From Alphaproteobacteria bacterium UBA3002 (GTDB taxonomy: Bacteria; Pseudomonadota; Alphaproteobacteria; Rickettsiales; UBA3002), in assembly GCA_002346425.1 (NCBI GenBank), contig DDZS01000019.1:6036-70035 (forward strand): a stretch of 64,000 nt of DNA. The letters run 5' to 3'. Shown here piece by piece: positions 20,652-27,851 of the stretch (the first letter of the stretch is position 1; each line of letters starts with the position of its first letter). The notes below the pieces were generated by a model. That model saw only the letters and a list, made by a program, of their open reading frames with translations, ran no database searches and was not told the origin of the DNA. The translations under genes were made by a program, and so were the position numbers.

Positions 20652-21398
20652 ATGAACCCGGATGAACACATACTGGAATTAAGCGCTGAAGAGGTGAAAG
20701 CTTTTCTGAAAAGCCAGCCGGATTTTTTGCGCCAACACCCGGATATTTTGCAGCATTTGACGCCGCCGGAGCAAAAGCTCGGCAATAAAGTGCTCGATTT
20801 TCAGAGTTTCGCGATGCAAACCCTGCAGCATGACATGCAGGACCTGAAGGATAAATTCAACGGCCTTTTATCTTCCGCGCGCGACAATATGTCCTCGCAA
20901 AGCCAAGTGCATGATGCCGTGTTGCAATTGATGCAGGCAATGACACTGGAGCAGGTGCTTGAGGTGCTGACACAGGATTTCATGCGGCTGTTCGATGTCG
21001 ATGCCGTGCGGTTGGTGCTCGAGTCGGAACTGGCGGAATTTTACGAATCAACTTATAGCGAAATCAATTATTCCGGCATTAGTTTTGTACCGCTGCAGAC
21101 GGTCGATATGGCCCTTGGGATCAACCAGACGGTGGCGCTGGCGGAAGACACGCATAAAGACCCGCCTTATGCCTATGAAGCCATTTTTATCGATTGCTCG
21201 GGCTTGATTCGTTCATGTGCGTTGCTGCGTATCCATCTACCGAAAATCCAGCGTGACGGGATTTTAGCGTTTGGTGTGCGGGAAAAAGGACGTTTCCATG
21301 CCAATCAGGGCACCGATCTGTTACGTTTCTTAAGCGATGCCACCGCGGTACGGCTGGATCAGTGCCTGCACGAACACGAACTGGAAATGCTGCGCTGA
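20652..21398 (+). CDS. DUF484 family protein
   Basis: 248 aa with the DUF484 pattern: an N-terminal EVKAFLKSQPDFLRQHPDIL segment, a short coiled coil (residues about 50-80) and a GAF-like domain ending FGVREKGRFHANQGTDLLRFLSDATAVRLDQ. DUF484 genes very often precede xerC, as here, where xerC starts 2 nt after the stop. The role is unknown; a GAF-like fold would allow small-molecule binding. Confidence 0.9.
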   Translation: MNPDEHILELSAEEVKAFLKSQPDFLRQHPDILQHLTPPEQKLGNKVLDFQSFAMQTLQHDMQDLKDKFNGLLSSARDNMSSQSQVHDAVLQLMQAMTLEQVLEVLTQDFMRLFDVDAVRLVLESELAEFYESTYSEINYSGISFVPLQTVDMALGINQTVALAEDTHKDPPYAYEAIFIDCSGLIRSCALLRIHLPKIQRDGILAFGVREKGRFHANQGTDLLRFLSDATAVRLDQCLHEHELEMLR

Positions 21399-21400
21399 GC

Positions 21401-22306
21401 ATGCAGTTGCTTGAAGACTGGCTGCAGCATTTGCAGCATGTGCGCGGATATTCCGAACACACCATTTTAGCCTACCAAAATGACGGTGCACATTTTCTAC
21501 ATTTTTTGCAACAGCATCATGGTGAGGTGGCGACTTTACGTATATTACGCGAGCTGAGCACGTCGGACGGACGGAGCTGGCTCGCCGCACGGCACCGCGA
21601 GGGGTATAGTAAAAGCGCGACGTCGCGGGCGCTGTCATCGATACGCCATTTTTACCGCTGGCTGGAGCGTGAACATGGCATCGAAAATAGTGCCATTTTC
21701 TACCTTCGCTCGCCGAAATTAAATAAGCCGCTGCCCAAGGCGCTACAGCCGGATCAGGCGCTGGCGATGGTTGGGGCAATCGGCAGTCTGCATGAAGAAG
21801 CCTGGCTCGCTGCCCGCGATGAGGCATTACTGATGCTGGTATATGGCTGTGGACTGCGGATCAGTGAAGCCCTGGGCCTAACAGTCGCAGGATTCTCCGC
21901 GCAGTCGGGAAGCCTACGCATATTGGGCAAAGGCAACAAGCAGCGCGATGTGCCCTTGCTGCCGATTGTATCGCAGAAAATCACCGACTATGTGCGATTA
22001 TGCCCATGGCATGCGGATAGTGATTCCGCGCGGCCCCTGTTTTATGGTCTGCGTGGCGCGCCGCTGGATGGGCGCCAGTTCCGCAAAAACCTGCAAAATA
22101 TCCGCCGTGCGCTTAGCCTACCAGAAACCGCGACGCCCCACGCCTTTCGCCATAGTTTTGCCACGCATTTATTGGCCGAAGGCGCGGATTTGCGCGATAT
22201 TCAGGAATTATTAGGCCATAGCAGCATCTCCACCACGCAACGCTACACGCATGTGGATACAGCGCGGTTAATGCAGGCTTATGCCGATGCCATGCCGGAG
22301 CTATGA
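21401..22306 (+). CDS. xerC: Tyrosine recombinase XerC
   Basis: 301 aa. A SAM-like N-terminal domain (LEDWLQHLQHVRGYSEHTILAY) is followed by the catalytic domain with all active residues: Arg in GCGLRISEALGL, Lys in LGKGNKQRDVPL, HxxR in HAFRHSFATHLL, His in LLGHSSISTTQ and Tyr in RYTHV. With XerD it resolves chromosome dimers at dif. An upstream in-frame extension inside DUF484 is not used. The 3' end overlaps the convergent hydrolase gene by 28 bases. Confidence 0.94.
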   Translation: MQLLEDWLQHLQHVRGYSEHTILAYQNDGAHFLHFLQQHHGEVATLRILRELSTSDGRSWLAARHREGYSKSATSRALSSIRHFYRWLEREHGIENSAIFYLRSPKLNKPLPKALQPDQALAMVGAIGSLHEEAWLAARDEALLMLVYGCGLRISEALGLTVAGFSAQSGSLRILGKGNKQRDVPLLPIVSQKITDYVRLCPWHADSDSARPLFYGLRGAPLDGRQFRKNLQNIRRALSLPETATPHAFRHSFATHLLAEGADLRDIQELLGHSSISTTQRYTHVDTARLMQAYADAMPEL

Positions 22307-22944
22307 TCGAAGGCGTGATGCGCTAAAAAATGCTGTAATTGATGGTGCACCTGTCGGTTTGAGGGCATCCACGTATGGCAGCTAGGGACACAGACATGAT
22401 CCTGCATGCCTTCAACACGGGTGCTACTGACGGGGACTTTGCTATCATTGGGCTGACCAATCCATCCATCAAACGGGGGAAAGGTGAGCGTGCCGGCTAT
22501 CCCGGTTAGCGGATAATCGATATGTTCGCCCTCGAATAAAGCGGGTAGGGCGGCGGTGGTTAACTGCTGGCCAGCCGGGCCGAACAGGGCACGGTACCAT
22601 GCGTAAGGCGCCATCCGATCGGCAATTTCGCTGCCGTGATTGGGAGAGCCAATTTGTAGCACCGCTTCGACACCCTGCGGGCGGTAATGCTGCATAACAT
22701 AGCGCCAGAGCACACCCCCCATGGAATAGCCGACCAAAAACAGCGGTAAATCGCTGTCATGTTCTTGCTCTACCACTTGCGCCAGCAATTCGGCGAGCGC
22801 TTCGATGGGAAGTTGGCGCGACGGGTAATCGAGATTGGTAACGTGATAGTCCTGCGCGCTGAGCAGATGTTGGATGGGGCGCATATGTCGATGCGTGCGC
22901 AAAATACCATGCGCCAGAAAGACATGTCCGCGAGCTTGGGCGAT
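22279..22944 (-). CDS. Alpha/beta-hydrolase (lipase/esterase-like), unusual start
   Basis: About 220 aa. The oxyanion-region motif HVFLAHGILRTHRHM, the PSRQLPIEAL segment and the nucleophile elbow GYSMGGV (Ser) are clear, as is the typical LQIGSPNHGSEIAD stretch; the catalytic His may be in QDHVCVPSCHTWMP. No ATG, GTG or TTG exists in this frame between the upstream gene and the HG motif; a TTG at 22902 would cut the motif off. An ATC at 22944, 9 nt after AAGGA, is the best candidate, with ATA at 22950 next. Substrate unknown. Confidence 0.72.
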   Translation of the reverse strand: MAQARGHVFLAHGILRTHRHMRPIQHLLSAQDYHVTNLDYPSRQLPIEALAELLAQVVEQEHDSDLPLFLVGYSMGGVLWRYVMQHYRPQGVEAVLQIGSPNHGSEIADRMAPYAWYRALFGPAGQQLTTAALPALFEGEHIDYPLTGIAGTLTFPPFDGWIGQPNDSKVPVSSTRVEGMQDHVCVPSCHTWMPSNRQVHHQLQHFLAHHAFDHSSGMASA

Positions 22945-22946
22945 GG

Positions 22947-23198
22947 CTATTCTTCCTTCAGCTTGGCCAGCACGCGCGTATACACGTCCTGCACATGTTC
23001 TTCCGGTTTCATGCGCCCGGTAGCCATCTCGTCGGCGACTTGTTTAAACACGTCCATATCGGCTTCTTTGCGCGTGATCGCCCAGCCTTCGGCTTTAAGC
23101 GTGCGCATTACCGCGGCAGCTTGTTTGCTGTAATCCTCAAAAAAGTAGCTTTTATCGGCTTTTTGAATGGCTTTGGCGATGAGTGCTTGGACAGACAT
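22947..23198 (-). CDS. Small hypothetical protein
   Basis: 83 aa, charged, all-alpha in appearance: MSVQALIAKAIQKADKSYFF ... MRTLKAEGWAITRKEAD ... LAKLKEE. No signal peptide or known motif. Its stop lies directly before the proposed start of the hydrolase gene, so the two are probably cotranscribed with the 491-aa gene upstream. Function unknown. Confidence 0.6.
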   Translation of the reverse strand: MSVQALIAKAIQKADKSYFFEDYSKQAAAVMRTLKAEGWAITRKEADMDVFKQVADEMATGRMKPEEHVQDVYTRVLAKLKEE

Positions 23199-23219
23199 CT
23201 GCCCATAGTATGGATTTCA

Positions 23220-24695
23220 CTAAGCAAGGGAAGGCGAAGCTGCGGGTTGTTCACTTTTGATCGCATGCGCCCACGGCGCTTTTTCTAACGCGGAGATTTT
23301 TTCTTCGATAATCTCTTTGATTTGCTCTTCGCTTAATTTCATATCAGGCTGCTGGCTTAAGAAACCCGCGAAGTTCAGCAGCTTCTCACCACGCTCCGCT
23401 TCTGGGACATGCGCGTAAATATCGGCGGCCAAGGCGAAGATGCCGTTTAGATAGCCTTTGTCATACAGGTTCACACTACGCTCGTCTTTAGAGGACATGT
23501 AGAGCGTATTGGCGACGATGTTGAATAGCGGGCTCATCATTGTGAATTGCGAGCCGCGATGCACATTCAGCATGTCTTGCGTTTTGCTGTTACTGCGGCT
23601 GAAGCCGGAACCAAGCAGTTGTTCCTGCGAGCGTGTTAAATCCTTGGCCCAGTTCACCGGGTTCATATCAAACCGGGTCGACGGGCGCCCAAAATATTCA
23701 TTCACTTTATGCCGGTCTTCAAACAACACCGATGCTGCGGTCATAATATTGCCGAAAATCGGCCCGATACCGCTCAACCGCAGGGGTTTATTGCGAATCC
23801 ACGCCACGGGGTTTTCGCTAAAGCTTGCGCTAAATGCATCTGGCGGTTCGCCACCTTCGGCTTCGATCGCTTCGTTTTTGGCGCGCACTTCCGGCGACAG
23901 GCCAGCATATTTATCTTCCGGGATAATCATGCCGCCCCACATGCCACCCATGGGTCCAAAACCTGCAATTTTCTTGAACTGATTGCCCTGCTTATGGCCG
24001 GCCAGAATTTGGTTCATCCCGCCATAGCCTTGCACGGTATTATTGATGTAAATCGGGTAATCGTAGAAAGCGTTGACGATGGTATTGCCTAGCGTTGGCT
24101 GCGTTTTCAACCGGGCGATCATGCTATTCTGATCGTCGTCGAGCGGAATGCCTTCGCGTTCGAAGAAGCCTTCCATCGCGCCATACATATTCCCAATTTG
24201 CCGAGTGGGATTCTTGCGGCCACATAGCATCAGCATCACGCTGGTCGACGCCCAGGCCGAGCCCTGAATCACTTCCGACGGGGTTTTACGAATGATGCCA
24301 GTAACAATCGGCATACAATCGGCAAACAAGTACACTAATCCGGCAAGGGGGATCGAGTTTTCTTTGATGAACTGCTTCCAGTCGCGCATGTCAGGGTGCA
24401 GTTCAATTTCTAGTGGCTCTTTGCGCACCGGCTTACTGGACACTGCGCCAATCTGCTGCAGGCTGTCCATCAATTCGCTTGCCTTGCTGAAGCCGCGAAT
24501 GAAGAGACGCGTTTCATCTTTATCGCCATCCGGCGAGACGGCCCAACCCTTTTGCCGCAAGCCTGTTAAGACCTGTTGCATCTGTTCCGGCGACAGGTCC
24601 TGGCGTGGCGTCACATAGGCATACTGAAAGTCCAGATTCTGATAGATATCAGCCCGGGTCACAGGGTTGTCGGCTTGCCATTCGTAGCGGGGCAT
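23220..24695 (-). CDS. Hypothetical protein, 491 aa
   Basis: Not recognised. No N-terminal signal. Two hydrophobic stretches (residues about 114-135 and 144-158) follow an acidic/basic N-terminal region; a Gly/Met-rich patch AGFGPMGGMWGGMIIPE sits near the middle and a polar helical C-terminus ends the protein. The text LSPEQMQQVLTGLRQKGWAVSPDGDKDETRLFIRGF resembles a small alpha/beta module. It ends 21 bases before the 83-aa gene. Codon use looks like its neighbours, so there is no sign of recent transfer. Confidence 0.7.
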   Translation of the reverse strand: MPRYEWQADNPVTRADIYQNLDFQYAYVTPRQDLSPEQMQQVLTGLRQKGWAVSPDGDKDETRLFIRGFSKASELMDSLQQIGAVSSKPVRKEPLEIELHPDMRDWKQFIKENSIPLAGLVYLFADCMPIVTGIIRKTPSEVIQGSAWASTSVMLMLCGRKNPTRQIGNMYGAMEGFFEREGIPLDDDQNSMIARLKTQPTLGNTIVNAFYDYPIYINNTVQGYGGMNQILAGHKQGNQFKKIAGFGPMGGMWGGMIIPEDKYAGLSPEVRAKNEAIEAEGGEPPDAFSASFSENPVAWIRNKPLRLSGIGPIFGNIMTAASVLFEDRHKVNEYFGRPSTRFDMNPVNWAKDLTRSQEQLLGSGFSRSNSKTQDMLNVHRGSQFTMMSPLFNIVANTLYMSSKDERSVNLYDKGYLNGIFALAADIYAHVPEAERGEKLLNFAGFLSQQPDMKLSEEQIKEIIEEKISALEKAPWAHAIKSEQPAASPSLA

Positions 24696-24823
24696 TATGC
24701 TGCCTCTGGGTTAGGTTGTATTATTACCATGCTTTATCCTACCCAATAATTATGACAGGCTGATGACGAAATCGCAGAATTTTTACTAAGAAATGGTAAT
24801 TTTCGTGCCGTTTTTAGACGTGG

Positions 24824-26125
24824 CTATTCGTGAAACTCGTCGAGATTGGGAATCCGCGTGAATGCAATCTTGGTTCCGGAAAACCGATGATTCACCGAAG
24901 GTAGCGAGCCAATCGTCACTGTGTCGCGCCCAAAACGGCTATTCAGTCCATCCATTGCAAAAGACAGTTTTTCAAAGCGTTGCGCCAGCGCATCGTCGAC
25001 CTGATTCCCATCGTCAAAAAGGGGCATTTGAGCTGAGGCATGCGGCACTAGGCCATGCAGGGACAAAGAGACTTTTTTCAGGCGGGTAATCCGGTGATGG
25101 CGCACCATCTCATGCCAAAGATGCTGTAGATGCCGGATGAGCTGAATATTGTCGCAGGCGCGATGAAAATGCGCTTCGATGGCATAGCGGGCACCCTGAC
25201 TATACGGCGTGTTTTCCATGCGCATGCTTAAAGTCAGACGGGTTGCATCCATATCATACCGCCGCATGCGACTGGCGGCTTTTAGCAACAGCCGCCGGGC
25301 CACTACCTCTGCCAACGCGACGGGCCGCCATTCCGGATCCAGCACATGGCTATGACCGACGACACGCTTTTGCACCGGGTCGGTAGGTAACTCAACCCCT
25401 CGCAGCGCGTACCAATACCGCTCTCCAACCACGCCACCCCAGATTTTGCGCATATGTTTCATGTCCAGCCGATACAAATCCGCCAGCGTATAAATGCCGG
25501 CGCGAAGCAAACGTTTTTCCATCCCCGGGCCGATCCCGGGAATGAAGGTGAGCGGCTTTTTGCCTAAAATGCCGGGCGCATCTTGCGGCATCAGCGTGAC
25601 CAAACCATCCGGTTTTTGCAAATCGGTGGCGATTTTGGCGAGTAATCCATTGGTCGAAAGCCCAATCGAGCAACGGATCGCTTCGCCGACATCGCGGTAA
25701 ATGGTGCGTTTGATGTCGCGTGCCAATTGCACCGCGACGTCTGGGTTTTGTTGTACTTTATCCAACTCACACGCCACTTCGTCGATGGATTTAACCTCCG
25801 TAACCGGGATGTGGCGATCGATCGCTTTTAAAAATTGCTGATGGTAATCGACATACAAATCGTGCCGGGCAGGCACGCAGATCAATTCTGGACACATGCG
25901 TTTGGCGTCATAGATTTTGGTACCGGTTTTAATACCGAAGGCTTTCGCTTCATAGCTCGCAGCAATCGCGCAGGTGGCGTCCGTCATCATCGGCACCACG
26001 GCCACCGGTTTGCCGCGCAGGCGCGGTTCAGCTTGCTGTTCGCAGCTGGCAAAATAGCTGTTCATATCTAAAAACAGCCAGTTCACCTTGCCGGGCAGGG
26101 GAAATGTGGCGTGGTCCGAGCGCAT
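24824..26125 (-). CDS. Y-family DNA polymerase (DinB/UmuC-like)
   Basis: 433 aa. Palm motif I reads FLDMNSYFASCEQQ, with the first Asp and the steric-gate Phe kept; motif III is SIDEVACEL, holding the catalytic Asp-Glu pair. A helix-hairpin-helix (FIPGIGPGMEKRLLRAGIYTLADL) and a little-finger domain follow. Near residue 367 AQMPLFDDG matches a beta-clamp binding motif. It should copy damaged templates; close to Pol IV but with the DMNS and SIDE spelling of UmuC-type proteins. No alphaproteobacterial LexA box (GTTC-N7-GTTC) is visible upstream. Confidence 0.88.
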   Translation of the reverse strand: MRSDHATFPLPGKVNWLFLDMNSYFASCEQQAEPRLRGKPVAVVPMMTDATCAIAASYEAKAFGIKTGTKIYDAKRMCPELICVPARHDLYVDYHQQFLKAIDRHIPVTEVKSIDEVACELDKVQQNPDVAVQLARDIKRTIYRDVGEAIRCSIGLSTNGLLAKIATDLQKPDGLVTLMPQDAPGILGKKPLTFIPGIGPGMEKRLLRAGIYTLADLYRLDMKHMRKIWGGVVGERYWYALRGVELPTDPVQKRVVGHSHVLDPEWRPVALAEVVARRLLLKAASRMRRYDMDATRLTLSMRMENTPYSQGARYAIEAHFHRACDNIQLIRHLQHLWHEMVRHHRITRLKKVSLSLHGLVPHASAQMPLFDDGNQVDDALAQRFEKLSFAMDGLNSRFGRDTVTIGSLPSVNHRFSGTKIAFTRIPNLDEFHE

Positions 26126-26157
26126 GATTTTTCTTTCATCCGACTATAGCACGGGAC

Positions 26158-26186
26158 TTGACCGCGCGACAATCGACAACTAAAAG
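26158..26186 (+). promoter_or_regulatory. Promoter of tRNA-Ser
   Basis: TTGACC (5/6 match to -35) and TAAAAG (4/6 match to -10) are separated by exactly 17 bases. Transcription would begin around 26193, just ahead of the tRNA at 26205. Confidence 0.6.
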
Positions 26187-26204
26187 GCAAAGGGTAAAAG
26201 CCGC

Positions 26205-26294
26205 GGAGGGGTGGCTGAGTGGTCGAAAGCGGCGGTCTTGAAAACCGTTGAGCGTGTGAGCGTTCCGGGGGTTCGAATCCCTCCCCCTCTGCCA
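26205..26294 (+). tRNA. tRNA-Ser(TGA)
   Basis: A 90-nt class II tRNA. The acceptor stem GGAGGGG pairs with CCCCTCT (G-T at the end pair), the anticodon loop CTTGAAA gives anticodon TGA, a long variable arm (GAGCG-TGTGAG-CGTTC) identifies serine, the T loop is TTCGAAT and the CCA end is encoded. An intrinsic terminator follows directly. The last 18 bases and what follows recur at 26429. Confidence 0.96.
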
Positions 26295-26302
26295 TAAAAA
26301 CA

Positions 26303-26324
26303 GTCGCCTTAGGCGGCTTTTTTT
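26303..26324 (+). terminator. Intrinsic terminator of tRNA-Ser
   Basis: GTCGCC-TTA-GGCGGC followed by seven T residues, starting 9 bases after the CCA end. Confidence 0.85.
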
Positions 26325-26428
26325 ATAGGTGCGGGAAGCGGTGAACGGACACCTTAGGGTTCGACAACAAGCTTAGTGAGCCGAAGGCGAGCTTAGCGGT
26401 TGCAGCGCAGGCGCGAAGCGCTGAGCAC

Positions 26429-26453
26429 ATCCCTCCCCCTCTGCCATAAAAAC
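26429..26453. repeat. Duplicated 3' end of tRNA-Ser (att-like direct repeat)
   Basis: Twenty-five bases identical to 26277-26301, covering the 3' part of the T arm, the 3' acceptor strand, CCA and following A-run. The two copies are 152 bp apart. The rest of the tRNA is not duplicated, so this is not a second tRNA gene. Such 3'-end duplications are what tRNA-targeting integrases leave behind; no integrase is present. The remaining bases up to tag (26479-26580) show nothing I recognise. Confidence 0.7.
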
Positions 26454-26455
26454 AA

Positions 26456-26478
26456 GTCGCCTTTCGGCGGCTTTTTTT
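26456..26478 (+). terminator. Second copy of the tRNA-Ser terminator
   Basis: GTCGCC-TTTC-GGCGGC followed by seven T residues, the same stem as at 26303 but with a different loop, placed the same way after the duplicated tRNA end. Confidence 0.75.
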
Positions 26479-26580
26479 ATGGCTGTGCCTTTTCACCGAG
26501 AAATTCTGAGATCGTTGAAACATAGCTGACCATGTCAAAAGAATGTGCGATGATAGCCGGCATCGAATGTTCAAAAGAGA

Positions 26581-27156
26581 ATGATGACTAAGAAAACCCG
26601 TTGCGGATGGTTGCCGGAGGACAAGCCGGATTACACGCTATATCATGACACCGAATGGGGCGTACCGGTGCATGATGACCGCGTGTTATTTGAAATGCTG
26701 ATTCTGGAAGGCGCGCAGGCTGGTTTAAGCTGGTACACTATTCTAAAGCGTCGGGAGGGCTACCGTGCCGCCTTCCATCACTTTGATGTGAACAAATGCG
26801 CTACGATGACGGATGAGAAGCTAGAGCACGTGCTGGCCACGGGCGATGTTATCCGCAATCGGCTCAAAGTATTCTCCGTACGTAAAAACGCGCGGGCCTT
26901 TCAAGCGATTCAAAAAGAATTCGGCTCTTTCGATGCATATGTGTGGCGATACGTTGGGGGCAGTCCAAAGGTAAATCATCCCAAAACGCTTAACGACATT
27001 CCTGCCAGCACGCCTGAATCAGATGCGTTGTCTAAAGACCTTAAAAAACGCGGTATGAGCTTCGTCGGTTCCACCATTCTTTATGCCTATATGCAGGCGG
27101 TGGGGCTGGTGAATGACCACATGGCGGAGTGCTTCTGCGCGCCTCGCCATAGGTAA
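26581..27156 (+). CDS. tag: DNA-3-methyladenine glycosylase I
   Basis: 191 aa. CGWLPEDKPDYTLYHDTEWGVPVHDDR and LSWYTILKRREGYRAAF are the signature segments; the zinc ligands are likely the Cys and His near the N-terminus and His/Cys in HMAECFC. The enzyme removes 3-methyladenine from DNA as the first step of base excision repair. The start is the ATG at 26581 or the next one at 26584. Confidence 0.95.
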   Translation: MMTKKTRCGWLPEDKPDYTLYHDTEWGVPVHDDRVLFEMLILEGAQAGLSWYTILKRREGYRAAFHHFDVNKCATMTDEKLEHVLATGDVIRNRLKVFSVRKNARAFQAIQKEFGSFDAYVWRYVGGSPKVNHPKTLNDIPASTPESDALSKDLKKRGMSFVGSTILYAYMQAVGLVNDHMAECFCAPRHR

Positions 27157-27237
27157 TCCTTAGGACGCCCCTTCCTCAATAGGGCAAGGTATTTACGCCA
27201 ATCTTCTTTTCTCACTATGCGGACCTATATCTATGAG

Positions 27238-27813
27238 ATGCGACGACACACATTGTTGGTATGGACGATATTAGGAGGAATCATGTTTTCTATATTTGGC
27301 GGAGGAGCGGCCCGGGCCGAAAACGAGGCTGCGGATGCGTATGGCTTCACCTTTGAAGCATTGACGTCTGACACGCCCATCCAGTTATCTGACTATCGCG
27401 ATCAGGTAATTTTGGTGGTGAATACCGCCTCGGAATGCGGTTTTACCCAGCAATATGAGGGTTTAGAAGCGCTGTATCAGCGCTATCAGGAACAAGGGCT
27501 GGTAATTATCGGCGTGCCGAGCAATGATTTCGGTGGACAGGAACCGGGCAGCAACGAAGAGATTGCGACATTTTGCAAAGCCAATTTTGGCGTGACCTTT
27601 CCGATGGCGGCAAAAAGCGTGGTCACCGGTGATGAGGCGCATCCATTTTATCTTTGGGCCCGCGAGAAACTGGGCTTTCTGGCCAAACCGAAATGGAATT
27701 TTCACAAATATCTGATCAACCGTCAGGGCGAAGTGGTGGATTATTTCCATTCGACCACCGCCCCGGATTCGGCCCGTTTGCAGCAAGCAATTGAGAAGGC
27801 GCTGCAAGGCTGA
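27238..27813 (+). CDS. Glutathione peroxidase-like protein, probably exported
   Basis: Thioredoxin-fold peroxidase. The peroxidatic Cys lies in VNTASECGFT (Cys, not selenocysteine), the Gln in SNDFGGQEPGS and the Trp-Asn pair in PKWNFHKYLI. Starting at 27238 gives a signal peptide MRRHTLLVWTILGGIMFSIF ... ARA. An ATG at 27283 has AGGAGG 4 bases before it and would give a cytoplasmic form, so the start is uncertain. It sits 38 bases before ccsB, and a periplasmic thiol peroxidase would fit the neighbouring redox genes. Confidence 0.88.
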   Translation: MRRHTLLVWTILGGIMFSIFGGGAARAENEAADAYGFTFEALTSDTPIQLSDYRDQVILVVNTASECGFTQQYEGLEALYQRYQEQGLVIIGVPSNDFGGQEPGSNEEIATFCKANFGVTFPMAAKSVVTGDEAHPFYLWAREKLGFLAKPKWNFHKYLINRQGEVVDYFHSTTAPDSARLQQAIEKALQG

Positions 27814-27851
27814 TTTACTTGGGCGTGGGACTGGTTTATAGTCCCGCCGAC

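Noticed and set aside
26126..26157. LexA-regulated promoter for the Y-family polymerase
   Set aside because: No GTTC-N7-GTTC or similar operator is visible upstream of its start.
26429..26453. A second tRNA gene
   Set aside because: Only the tRNA 3' end is present; no D arm, anticodon arm or 5' acceptor strand precedes it.
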